Under the pieces are notes generated by a model. The model worked only from the letters and a program-made list of their open reading frames with translations, was not told the DNA's origin and did not search any database. Source: Vitreimonas flagellata (lineage in GTDB: Bacteria > Pseudomonadota > Alphaproteobacteria > Caulobacterales > Aquidulcibacteraceae). Taken from it: a stretch of DNA of 64,000 nt. The stretch lies in the NCBI RefSeq assembly GCF_004634425.1, contig NZ_SBJL01000004.1, positions 1-64,000 on the forward strand, read 5' to 3'. Position 1 is the stretch's first letter. Every line of letters starts with the position of its first letter. Shown here in pieces: positions 6,678-13,423 of this stretch. The position numbers and the translations under genes were made by a program.

Positions 6678-7730
6678 CTATCGGCCTTTCCTCTCAGACA
6701 GAACCTTCGCGACGGCCTGGGTTCGGGACGATACGCCAAGCTTCTCGAAAACGCGCGATAGTTGGTTGCGCACCGTTTTTTCCGATAAGCCTAAATCTTG
6801 CGCAATCGCGGCGTTTGTAGCGCCCTGGCAAAGACGATGGATCAATTCGCGTTCGCGTCGTGACAGCTCCTTCGGCGCGGCGCGCGGCCTTCTAGGCGCC
6901 GCGGCTGGAATGAAAGCGTCGAGAGCGTCAAACATGGCCCGCAAGGCTCCTTCGGACTCCCGGATCATATGACTCTGTCCGGGCAGTTCAACGAAGCGCG
7001 CACCCGGCACGCCGAGAGCGATCTCTGTACCAGCCGCCTTCGGGATCACCAGATCGCCACGAACGTGCATCACGAGCGTGCGCGCCGCAATCTGAGCGAG
7101 CCGGTTGCGCACATCGAAGGACCGCATAGCGGCAACAAGTGGGCCCAGACTCCCTGCGTCGATCGCGCGAACCAACGAGGCCTCCAGCCAATCCTGATCG
7201 CTTCGGCTGGCGTCCAGTGCAAAGCCGGCGTTCAACAGCATTCGAAACCCCGGGTTGGGGGCGGTAAGGCCGTTCGTCAGAAGGGCCAGGGGCGACTGAG
7301 CGATGGGGTTCTGGCTTTCTGAGCCGCCGCGCGCGTAGCCGCCGACAATTACAAGATGTGAAACTCGGGTTGGGCGCGTCGCTGCAAACTCGATGGCGCC
7401 GCCAGCGCCCTGCGACAGCGCGAACAACACGACGGGCTGTCTTGGAGAGGCGGCTTTGGCCACCGCATCAATGTCGTCCGCCCAGGCTGCGACGGATTGC
7501 ACCAGATCGCCGCGGGTAGAGAGGCCGCATCCTCGCTGATCCATGCGAACGACGCGAAAGCGTTCAGTGAGACCTTTCAAGATCGGAGCACGGGCGAAAT
7601 GCTCCCAGTCCTCGACGATATTGGTGAAGTGGTTAGGTGCGAATAAAAGGATAGGAGAAGAGCGCCCGCTCGCCGTCCAAGCAATGCGAACATCCCCGGA
7701 CGAAGAAGCGTAACGGATTTCCTGATCCAT
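6678..7730 (-). CDS. Alpha/beta-hydrolase fused to a LuxR-type DNA-binding domain
   Basis: The 350-residue protein joins two domains. Residues 1 to about 270 are an alpha/beta hydrolase: FRVVRMDQRGCGLST, nucleophile elbow ALSQGAGG at about 104-111, and GQSHMIRES near 252 with the catalytic histidine. Residues about 285-345 are a LuxR HTH: LSRRERELIHRLCQGATN, AAIAQDLGLSEKTVRNQLSR, VFEKLGVSSRTQAV. This architecture is known in proteobacteria and suggests a one-component regulator that senses or hydrolyses an ester or lactone. The gene is divergent from the membrane-protein gene at 7853, a possible target. Confidence 0.85.
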   Translation of the reverse strand: MDQEIRYASSSGDVRIAWTASGRSSPILLFAPNHFTNIVEDWEHFARAPILKGLTERFRVVRMDQRGCGLSTRGDLVQSVAAWADDIDAVAKAASPRQPVVLFALSQGAGGAIEFAATRPTRVSHLVIVGGYARGGSESQNPIAQSPLALLTNGLTAPNPGFRMLLNAGFALDASRSDQDWLEASLVRAIDAGSLGPLVAAMRSFDVRNRLAQIAARTLVMHVRGDLVIPKAAGTEIALGVPGARFVELPGQSHMIRESEGALRAMFDALDAFIPAAAPRRPRAAPKELSRRERELIHRLCQGATNAAIAQDLGLSEKTVRNQLSRVFEKLGVSSRTQAVAKVLSERKGR

Positions 7731-7852
7731 AGCGTTGCTCCACGCGTGGTTTGGTCAACATACACGAAATCAGGCGCAAAGGGACGTTTGTCCCATTGCG
7801 CTCCCACCCAGTCTGCAGCGGAATGAAGGTTCAGCGCCACAGGGAGCGATCG

Positions 7853-8626
7853 ATGACGGCCATCAATGCGGCGGACAGCGTGGGCGACAGGTCGCGGTGG
7901 TTTTATGCCTGGATGGCGATGGCGTGCCTCGCCATTGCAGTCGTCGGCTTTGTGCCGACCTATTTCGTGCCGTTGACGCGAGGCGCCGCTTTTAGTCCGC
8001 CGTTCCAGCACATTCACGGCTTGCTGTTCTTCGGATGGATGATCTTTTTTTGTACCCAGACTTGGCTGGTTGCGACGGGCCGCGCGCAGGCGCACCGAGA
8101 CTGGGGCATGCTCGGCGTGGCGCTGGCCACCGCGATGGTGGCTTCGGTCTTCGTGATCGTTGGTATCCGCATCAACGCCTATGCCAATCCAGAGTTTGCC
8201 GCAGGCATGCGCGCCTTCTCGTGGGTGCAAGTGAGCGGGATGATCTTCTTTGGATCAGTCGTGGCGCTTGCCATCGCCAATGTGAAGAAGCCGGATATCC
8301 ACAAGCGGCTGATGCTGCTGGCCACGATCGGGCTTCTTGATGCACCAATTGCGCGCTGGTTTCTGGTGGCGATGGGCGGGTTGCCGCCGGCGGTCAATGG
8401 AGAAATCCCGCCACCGCCTGTGTTCGTCGATCTGATCCCCGGCGCGCTGTCCGTGATGTTCCTGCTCGTGCCGATCATCTTTGACTGGCGCACGCGCGGT
8501 CGGCCACACCCGGTCTATATGATCGGCGCCGGAGTGCTCGTGGCGAAGTATGCGACGCTGGTCCAGGTCAGCCAGCTGGCGGCGTGGGATTCGGCCGCAC
8601 GCTGGATAGCGGGGCTTGGAGGTTAG
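7853..8626 (+). CDS. Multi-spanning membrane protein, DUF2306-like
   Basis: ATG at 7853 preceded by AGGGAGCG is favoured over an upstream in-frame ATG at 7751 that lies next to the divergent LuxR-type gene. The 257-residue product has about seven apolar segments, with FQHIHGLLFFGWMIFFCTQT at about 49-68 and QAHRDWGMLGVAL near 76. This histidine arrangement (H..H, then H-R-x-x-G) resembles DUF2306-type haem-interacting or small-molecule sensing membrane proteins, but the match is only by eye. Divergent arrangement with the hydrolase-LuxR gene suggests shared control. Confidence 0.65.
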   Translation: MTAINAADSVGDRSRWFYAWMAMACLAIAVVGFVPTYFVPLTRGAAFSPPFQHIHGLLFFGWMIFFCTQTWLVATGRAQAHRDWGMLGVALATAMVASVFVIVGIRINAYANPEFAAGMRAFSWVQVSGMIFFGSVVALAIANVKKPDIHKRLMLLATIGLLDAPIARWFLVAMGGLPPAVNGEIPPPPVFVDLIPGALSVMFLLVPIIFDWRTRGRPHPVYMIGAGVLVAKYATLVQVSQLAAWDSAARWIAGLGG

Positions 8627-8774
8627 CTATGTGGCTCGAGTGTGCGGGGTTCGCTTCGGTATTGTCTGGCGGGAGACGAATGCGCACCAGCGGGGGTCCG
8701 CTGGCGCTAAACGCGCGATGACTCTCACGTCGTCGGGCAGTTGAAGAATCTCGTTCATCTGCAACGTCGTGTCT

Positions 8775-8872
8775 CGGCGACGGCTTGCCGGATTGACCGG
8801 TGGGGCACGATCGGCGGCTTTGGAGCGCACCAGCCATTCGGAAAAAATGTCGGATGGCGCGCGGCTGGCCCT
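8775..8872 (+). repeat. Array repeat, copy 7
   Basis: TCGGCGACGGCTTGCCGGATTG, GGTGGGGCACGATCGGCGG, TTTGGAGCGC, then CCATTCGGAAAAAATGTCGG and GGCGCGCGGCTGGCCC. It is full length. The gap 8627-8928 holds this repeat and otherwise nothing convincing. Confidence 0.8.
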
Positions 8873-8928
8873 TTGCAGCCGGTCACCATCGTGCACTCAA
8901 TACAATTCTTTGCCGGAAGGGTTCTGTC

Positions 8929-9411
8929 ATGCCGGTTGAGCGAAGCGCAAAGGACCAGCGTCCAAGCATATTCCGAACTTTGGTCAGCGTTGCTTTTGCT
9001 GCTTTGGCCTCTGGGATCGTGGGCAACGCTGCCGGCGTGGCGATAGCGCTCATCGTTTACGGCGAGGCTTATCCCGTTGACGCCCATTTGACAGGCATCG
9101 CGATTTCATTTGCCATTCTCTTCGCGGTTGGCGTGCTCATATTCCTCCCGATCCACTGGTTGCTGACGCGGTTTTCGCCTTCAGTCGTGAGCTACAGCCT
9201 AGTCGGAGTTGTGCTTGGTTGCGGGCTCTCGGTCGCTATTCTGCGGCCCTTCGTGCGCATGGAGTACATGCGCCAATCAGAAGGTGCCGGCTTCCTTCAA
9301 TCTTGGCATGGGCTTATCGAGATTTCCGCGATTTGTATTCTGTCGATGATCGTATTCGCGCTTGTGTTTTGGTCCATTAGGCGGCCGGATCGGGATCTCT
9401 CCATTTCGTGA
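8929..9411 (+). CDS. Four-span membrane protein of unknown function
   Basis: ATG at 8929 follows CCGGAAGGG at good spacing; the longer frame from 8800 begins inside the repeat and is rejected. The 160-residue product has apolar segments at about 15-37 (ALASGIVGNAAGVAIALIV), 49-70 (GIAISFAILFAVGVLIFLP), 80-100 (SVVSYSLVGVVLGCGLSVAI) and 128-150 (ISAICILSMIVFALVFWSI). The N-terminus is polar and probably cytosolic. No family is recognised. It is a single-gene unit between the repeats at 8775 and 9457. Confidence 0.65.
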   Translation: MPVERSAKDQRPSIFRTLVSVAFAALASGIVGNAAGVAIALIVYGEAYPVDAHLTGIAISFAILFAVGVLIFLPIHWLLTRFSPSVVSYSLVGVVLGCGLSVAILRPFVRMEYMRQSEGAGFLQSWHGLIEISAICILSMIVFALVFWSIRRPDRDLSIS

Positions 9412-9456
9412 GGATGTGCGAGAGTAGTGCAACGCGAATGTCGGACTGGCCGCTTA

Positions 9457-9554
9457 CGGCGATCATGCGCCGATTTGACGGATAGGGTGCGAGCGGCTGC
9501 ATTGGAGCAGGGCCGCCATTCGGAAAAATCGTCGAATGGCGCACGACTGGCCCA
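9457..9554 (+). repeat. Array repeat, copy 8
   Basis: CGGCGATCATGCGCCGATTTG, ATAGGGTGCGAGCGGC, CATTGGAGCAGGGCCGCCATTCGG-type block in pieces, and the right arm TGGCGCACGACTGGCCCA. The left-arm ATGCGCC pairs with the right-arm GGCGCA. It starts 45 bases after the preceding stop. Confidence 0.85.
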
Positions 9555-9598
9555 AAGGCGACGTTGACACTTGGCCGTCGTCATCGTGATCTCACGCC

Positions 9599-9901
9599 AT
9601 GACGTGGGAAGAGTTCTCGGCGATGCCGGACGGCGAACGCGGTCGCGCGTTCCAGCAACTCAATCCTTATGACGACCCGCCGATCTTCGAGGCCGTGCGT
9701 TTGGCCTTCATACAGGCCCATCCGCAATGCGGTCCGCCAAACGAAGTTATTGTTGGCGAAGCGGGAAAGCTCGGCCCAATAAATGGAATAGTCGTTCGAG
9801 TGCTGACGACTCCCACAATACGAGTACCTCGAGAGTTTATGGGATTGCTCGTCTTCAAGGTCGTCAGATCGAAGAATGGCGGATGGAAGGATGCTCGATG
9901 A
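9599..9901 (+). CDS. Small cytosolic protein of unknown function
   Basis: The 100-residue product starts MTWEEFSAMPDGERGRAFQQ and shows no membrane segment, signal peptide or motif that I recognise. The N-terminal third is acidic and helical; the C-terminal part has several beta-like stretches (NGIVVRVLTT, FMGLLVFKVVRS). The ribosome site is weak. It is the only gene between the repeats at 9457 and 9926, with the second repeat starting 25 bases after its stop. Its position, one short gene closed by a repeat, is the main support. Confidence 0.5.
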   Translation: MTWEEFSAMPDGERGRAFQQLNPYDDPPIFEAVRLAFIQAHPQCGPPNEVIVGEAGKLGPINGIVVRVLTTPTIRVPREFMGLLVFKVVRSKNGGWKDAR

Positions 9902-9925
9902 ACACTCGCCTGCGCATGTCCGCAA

Positions 9926-10025
9926 TCGGCGAGAGCGCGCCGGATTGATAGATAGGGCGCGAAAGGCTCGATTGAATCGCGCACGCCATTCGAAAATTAT
10001 TGCTCAGCGCGGGGGCGTGGCCCAG
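9926..10025 (+). repeat. Array repeat, copy 9
   Basis: TCGGCGAGAGCGCGCCGGATTG, ATAGGGCGCGAAAGGC, TCGATTGAATCGCGCACGCC, ATTCGAAAATTATTGC and a GGGGCGTGGCCCAGA end. Its left arm contains GAGAGCGCGCCG, the same sequence that abuts the group II intron at 126. Confidence 0.75.
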
Positions 10026-10059
10026 AGCAGACACTGCCGCCTCGTGTATGATGCCGTCC

Positions 10060-10692
10060 ATGAGGACGATCCGAACGGTGGTTTTGGTTGTGTTGCTGGC
10101 GGTCGTCACGATCCCGGTGGTGACGTTCGCGGTCCTTTGGGCGCAGGCAGGTTCGGCCATTTCTTCGGCGGAACGCGCGGGCGTTCTACGCGGACCACCG
10201 CCTGACACGACGCTGACGGTTGCTGAGAGGGCGATTTCGATTGCGGAGTTCGGGGGCACATGGAACGCCCGAAATGCTCCCTGCCGACCTGTGGCTAGTC
10301 TTTGGAGAGCCGCAACACAGCCTGACGTTCGCGTATCTGGTTCGTCGGTCTCTACCGCGCTTTCAACGATGATCTTTATGGAGCTTGAGCCCGACCGCTC
10401 TCTGCGGCGACATTTCACGCGGGTCCTCGCGGCTTGTCAGCTTGAGCAGCGCTATAGCGATACGCAAATGCTCAGAGCTTGGTTGTCGAACGCATACTTT
10501 GGAGCGCGTCCGTTCGGCATCGAAAGTGCGGCGCAATCACTGTTCGGGAAAGGCGCTGCCGAACTTGATCCCTCCGAGAGCGCCCGACTTGCCGCTCTGC
10601 TTCGAGCGCCGCGTCTCCGTAATGATCCAGAACGATGGAATGAACGAGCACGGTTGATCGGCGAACGGGTCGCCGCTTCGCCACAACCCTGA
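10060..10692 (+). CDS. Membrane-anchored GT51 (peptidoglycan glycosyltransferase)-like protein, reduced
   Basis: The start is uncertain (ATG 10060, alternatives 10048 and 10051). The roughly 210-residue product has one N-terminal membrane segment (residues about 5-25) and then a stretch resembling the second half of class A penicillin-binding-protein glycosyltransferases: HFTRVLAACQLEQRYSDTQM, LRAWLSNAYFGARPFGIESA, AQSLFGKGAAELDPSESARL. The usual G-G-S-T-I-T-Q-Q motif is replaced by GSSVSTALS, and the E-D-x-x-F motif survives only as AEFGG. The donor-site glutamate and substrate motifs are therefore degraded, and loss of activity or a regulatory role is likely. No transpeptidase domain follows. 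Confidence 0.65.
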   Translation: MRTIRTVVLVVLLAVVTIPVVTFAVLWAQAGSAISSAERAGVLRGPPPDTTLTVAERAISIAEFGGTWNARNAPCRPVASLWRAATQPDVRVSGSSVSTALSTMIFMELEPDRSLRRHFTRVLAACQLEQRYSDTQMLRAWLSNAYFGARPFGIESAAQSLFGKGAAELDPSESARLAALLRAPRLRNDPERWNERARLIGERVAASPQP

Positions 10693-10701
10693 TGTCGCTT
10701 G

Positions 10702-10775
10702 CGGCGATCGTGCGCCGAATTGTTGGGCGGGGCAGCAACGGCTTGATTGGAGCGCGCCGGCCGCTCAAGAAGCGG
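10702..10775 (+). repeat. Array repeat, copy 10 (right end lost)
   Basis: CGGCGATCGTGCGCCGAATTG, TTGGGCGGGGCAGCAACGG, TTGATTGGAGCGCGCCGGCC and GCTCAAGAAG. The left arm contains TCGTGCGCCG, the perfect complement of the right arm of copies 2 and 11. The right third is absent; the next gene starts there at 10780. Confidence 0.75.
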
Positions 10776-10779
10776 GGTG

Positions 10780-11157
10780 ATGACCCGCCATCCCAGAGAG
10801 ATAGAGCGAGCTTTCAAGCAGGTGCGACGGCAGGACTTCCTGCTCGACCTGAAACGCTCTTGGTATGTGTGGGCGATCATCGGCGCGCTCTTCGTCGGCC
10901 TAGCGTACTACAACGCCACCCCGAGAACGGCCGGTGAGGTTGTTTATGGAACGGCGATCGGAGCCCATCAGCCCGCGTCGGAAGACAACAACAAGCCCAT
11001 GATGATAGCCGTGCGTCTGGACTCCGGCCGCACGGTGACCGTGCCTCTTCCGCGCGGCGTTCTGTATTTGTCGGGCTCTCGGGTTGAGCTCGAAGTCACC
11101 CGCCGCGAATGGCCGCCCCACCTCGCCACCTATCGTTTCATGAGATACTCGGAATGA
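10780..11157 (+). CDS. Single-span membrane protein of unknown function
   Basis: ATG at 10780 after AAGCGGGGTG is preferred to the in-frame ATG at 10747, which lies in the repeat. The 125-residue product has a basic cytosolic N-terminus (TRHPREIERAFKQVRRQDF), one membrane helix at about residues 28-45 (WYVWAIIGALFVGLAYY), and an extracytosolic domain with predicted strands (EVVYGTAIGAHQ, MMIAVRLDSGRTVTVPLPRG, SRVELEVTRRE). The latter looks like a small beta-barrel of OB or SH3 type. No family is named. It is a one-gene unit that begins at the truncated repeat and ends 7 bases before the next one. Confidence 0.6.
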   Translation: MTRHPREIERAFKQVRRQDFLLDLKRSWYVWAIIGALFVGLAYYNATPRTAGEVVYGTAIGAHQPASEDNNKPMMIAVRLDSGRTVTVPLPRGVLYLSGSRVELEVTRREWPPHLATYRFMRYSE

Positions 11158-11164
11158 CGCTTAT

Positions 11165-11286
11165 CGGCGACGCCGTGCCGAATTGGCGGGCAGGGCACGA
11201 AACGCTGGATTCAGTCGAGCAGGCCATTCGGAAAAAATGTCGGACGGCGCACGAGTGGCGCAAAGCGGCGCTAGCGACTGGCCCAA
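11165..11286 (+). repeat. Array repeat, copy 11 with two right ends
   Basis: TCGGCGACGCCGTGCCGAATTG, GGCAGGGCACGAAACGC, then CCATTCGGAAAAAATGTCGG and CGGCGCACGAGTGGCGCAAA. After a short GCGGCGCTA spacer a second right-end motif, GCGACTGGCCCAAA, follows at about 11273-11286. Confidence 0.8.
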
Positions 11287-11339
11287 ACGTCTCGGCCCGG
11301 TCATACTGACACCTTCGGTTTGAAGCGAAGACAGGCGAC

Positions 11340-11549
11340 TTGAAGAAGTTCTTGCACGACTGGATCGGCTTTGTAGCGGCAGCGATGGTGGCTGCGGCTT
11401 CGCTTTATTTTTTGTCGCCTTGGGCAGAGAGCATGCTTGGCGCTGAGCGCACTCGGGTACTGCAGTTCGTAATCTTCGGGCTCTTCACTGTATTCGGCCT
11501 ACGCTACTTCTTCCGTTTTCTCGGCGTCCTTACGCGGCGCAGGGATTAA
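11340..11549 (+). CDS. Two-span small membrane protein
   Basis: The frame opens with TTG at 11340; no in-frame ATG precedes the first membrane segment. The 69-residue product has two apolar helices, about 9-28 (IGFVAAAMVAAASLYFLS) and 40-60 (VLQFVIFGLFTVFGLRYFF), and a basic end (RRRD). I recognise no family. It fills the last small unit of the array, bounded by the repeat at 11165 and the compact copy at 11560, whose left arm begins about 10 bases after the stop. Confidence 0.55.
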   Translation: MKKFLHDWIGFVAAAMVAAASLYFLSPWAESMLGAERTRVLQFVIFGLFTVFGLRYFFRFLGVLTRRRD

Positions 11550-11559
11550 CGGCAGCTTT

Positions 11560-11621
11560 CGGCGATAGATTGCCAATCGCCGATTTTTTCTGAATGTCCG
11601 GCATGGCGCACACTCGCGCCA
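11560..11621 (+). repeat. Array repeat, compact last copy
   Basis: CGGCGATAGATTGCCAATCG is followed directly by GATTTTTTCTGAATGTCCGG and TGGCGCACACTCGCGCCA. Both arms are kept but about 40 bases of the middle are missing. This is the last copy I can find; none occurs from here to 64000. Confidence 0.5.
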
Positions 11622-11653
11622 GTCGATGATCGAGTTTCGCGCCGTCTCGGCGT

Positions 11654-12154
11654 TCAGATGCGCATTGCTTCCAGATCGCGGATCGTGGCCTGCAGGAGTT
11701 TAAAGGCGCTCGGAAACTCGTCCGGCTCCATGCCGCCTGCCACACATCTTAGCTTGCCGATGGCGCCTTCAAGGCTCGTCGCCCTCGTGTTTCGCATCCG
11801 GCGCATTTTGCGCGGTCGTTCCTTCCACAGGAAGTCGAGCCGATCCTTGATGTCTTGGAGTTTGCGCCCTTCGGGCAGAGCGCGGCGCTGAGCCTTAGAT
11901 AGTTTGAACCAATCATGACGGTCGACGAGCCATTCCTCGACCGTGCCATAGCGCCGATGGAGCCTTTCGCTTTCGTGGTGGAGCGCCAAGCACTCTTGCG
12001 CCATCTCGACCACCGGATCGATCGCAGGCGCGGAGGCGGACAAAGGAGTGGTTCTGCTGAGCGGCTTGCCCGTAGAGACGCCGATCAACGGCGACATTGC
12101 CGCGCCGCCGATTAGGTGGCGACGCGAAAGCTTGGGTGGCGTGAGCTTCTTCAT
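11654..12154 (-). CDS. Tat-type signal protein, paralogue of the protein at 12417
   Basis: The start at 12154 overlaps the stop of the gene before it (ATGA), which indicates translational coupling. The 166-residue product MKKLTPPKLSRRHLIGGAAM has a twin-arginine-like motif (SRRHLIGG) and a moderately apolar stretch. The mature part is helical and charged, with DPVVEMAQECLALHHESERL and KLQDIKDRLDFLWKERPRKM. It shares layout and several positions with the 12417-12920 product (S-R-R-x-x-I-G-G-A, D-P, L-A-L-H-x-E). I know such pairs only as hypothetical proteins near integrative elements. The role is unknown. Confidence 0.6.
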   Translation of the reverse strand: MKKLTPPKLSRRHLIGGAAMSPLIGVSTGKPLSRTTPLSASAPAIDPVVEMAQECLALHHESERLHRRYGTVEEWLVDRHDWFKLSKAQRRALPEGRKLQDIKDRLDFLWKERPRKMRRMRNTRATSLEGAIGKLRCVAGGMEPDEFPSAFKLLQATIRDLEAMRI

Positions 12155-12417
12155 CGGGCCACCACCTCGCCAAATGTGTGCGCCCAAAGCCAAGCCAAGG
12201 CGCGGGCGACAAACGCGCGGATCATTGTTGCCGCGAGAATGGCAAGGGCGATCCCGAGGAGGGCGTTGTCGGTCCAAATGGCGACGTACCAACCCACCAC
12301 GAGCGCGCCGGCTGCGGATGGCGCCCAGATCAACACCGCGAGCACTAGGTACCAAGCTAGATGCAAGAGCGCGCCTGCGAGCGCCAATAGGGCGATGAAG
12401 CCGAGAACTGACGCCAT
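12151..12417 (-). CDS. Small membrane protein of the Tat-like cluster
   Basis: ATG at 12417 sits at the stop of the upstream gene (sharing one base), and its own stop overlaps the next start by four bases, so the three genes form one operon. The 88-residue product has apolar segments at about 3-22 (VLGFIALLALAGALLHLAWY), 22-43 and 50-72 (NALLGIALAILAATMIRAFV), with few charges. It is probably an inner-membrane partner of the two flanking exported proteins. A longer upstream frame (to 12501) is antisense-like and rejected. Confidence 0.6.
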   Translation of the reverse strand: MASVLGFIALLALAGALLHLAWYLVLAVLIWAPSAAGALVVGWYVAIWTDNALLGIALAILAATMIRAFVARALAWLWAHTFGEVVAR

Positions 12418-12920
12418 CACGCGATCGCTGTGGGCCTGGATTTGAAATCGCGGAGTATCGACGCAATGAGGTGATGGGCCTCGGCGTTCTCTTCTGGGCA
12501 AACCTCGATCGCGGCGACGGCAAGCTTTCCGGCGAGACCGAGGTCGCTGGTGGCGACCATGGTCGGCAGCAGTGCTAGGAGGGTTTGCATCTCCTCGTGC
12601 AATTCGTCCAAGCGGTCGTCGATGTCCTCCAACTCATGCGCTTGCGGCAGGCGACGCTGTTTGCGGCGCGGCAGGCTCAGATAATTGTGCGTGCGTTCAA
12701 GCTCCGCCTCCAAATCGCACCATCGATGGGCAAGGCGCTTGTGCTCTGCGTGGAGCGCTAGCCAGTGCTCGCACGCATTGATGCAAGGATCGATGTCGTT
12801 GGCGCTCGCGGGGACGGCGGCAATCCACGGCGCGACGGTCGCGCCGCCGATGACGGAGCGGCGTGAGAGATCGTTCAGGCAGCCGCCGGCAGGCGCCGCC
12901 CCTTGTGGGCGTCGGGACAT
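12417..12920 (-). CDS. Tat-type signal protein, first gene of three-gene operon
   Basis: The 167-residue product carries LSRRSVIGGATVAPWIAAVP at about residues 18-37, a twin-arginine-type signal ending in AVPASA. The mature part begins NDIDPCINACEHWLALHAEH and is strongly helical with coiled-coil character (DLEAELERTHNYLSL, ELEDIDDRLDELHEEMQTLL). Two close cysteines (DPCINAC) could bind a metal or form a disulphide. It is divergent from the XRE regulator gene at 13014, with the operator repeats between them, so the operon is likely under its control. Confidence 0.62.
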   Translation of the reverse strand: MSRRPQGAAPAGGCLNDLSRRSVIGGATVAPWIAAVPASANDIDPCINACEHWLALHAEHKRLAHRWCDLEAELERTHNYLSLPRRKQRRLPQAHELEDIDDRLDELHEEMQTLLALLPTMVATSDLGLAGKLAVAAIEVCPEENAEAHHLIASILRDFKSRPTAIA

Positions 12921-12940
12921 TTGTAACGCTTTCGGTCTAC

Positions 12941-13005
12941 AATGATCCCAAGGGTATCAAATCACCCGAGAGAGTCAACCCAAAGGGATCAAATAATCCC
13001 AAAGG
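12941..13005. promoter_or_regulatory. Operator repeats between the Tat-like operon and XRE regulator
   Basis: Two related AT-rich sites: TGATCCCAAGGGTATCAAAT at about 12943-12962, and AAAGGGATCAAATAATCCCA at about 12982-13001. Each contains facing GATCCC and GGGATC or GGTATC half-sites. They fill the 93-base divergent gap between two start codons. The XRE product is the natural candidate for binding; this is inference. Confidence 0.6.
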
Positions 13006-13013
13006 CACATCCG

Positions 13014-13256
13014 ATGCTCACCGCCTCGCAAATCCGGGCTGCTCGTGCCCTTCTCGATTGGAGTCAACGAGAGCTGTCGGAGAAGTCGAAGCTTTCGGTG
13101 CCGACGATCAAGCGTATGGAAGGGGCAATGGGGCCGGAAAGAAGCACCGAGGCCAACGTCGAGGCCGTGCGCCGCGCGCTTGAGATTGCGGGTGTGATTT
13201 TCTTGGACGCCAAAGTTAGCAAAGACGGCGGCCCAGGCGTGCGCCTGAAGAAGTAA
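13014..13256 (+). CDS. Small XRE-family transcriptional regulator
   Basis: ATG at 13014 follows the operator repeats; an earlier in-frame ATG at 12942 lies inside them. The 80-residue product is almost only an XRE helix-turn-helix: LTASQIRAARALLDWSQREL at about 2-21 and SEKSKLSVPTIKRMEGAMGP, then VRRALEIAGVIFLDAKVSKD. The phrase ALEIAGVIFLD is typical of a large group of small regulators found on integrative elements of alphaproteobacteria, where they repress transfer or accessory genes. It probably controls the divergent three-gene operon. Confidence 0.82.
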   Translation: MLTASQIRAARALLDWSQRELSEKSKLSVPTIKRMEGAMGPERSTEANVEAVRRALEIAGVIFLDAKVSKDGGPGVRLKK

Positions 13257-13423
13257 GCGCGTCTCATCGAAACGACCACACGAAACGCATCGCCACCTGC
13301 GATTATCGTTTCCCGTTGTCGCCCATACGTTGCCCGTTGTTTCCCGCGCCCTTCATCGTCTTGACCGAAACGATCGCGCCGTGCGGCTCTTGTGCGTCAC
13401 CCCATCCACAGGAGCAGAACGCC

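Noticed and set aside
8627..8758. 43-residue minus-strand frame starting MNEILQLPDDVRV
   Set aside because: It has no ribosome site, no known motif and no support other than being open. It may be a short gene but the evidence is too weak.
1..11640. Canonical integron attC sites (GTTRRRY/RYYYAAC cores)
   Set aside because: One GCCTAAC occurs at about 93-99, but it is inside the group II intron domain VI, and no conserved GTTRRRY is found at the repeat ends. I therefore do not call the repeats attC.
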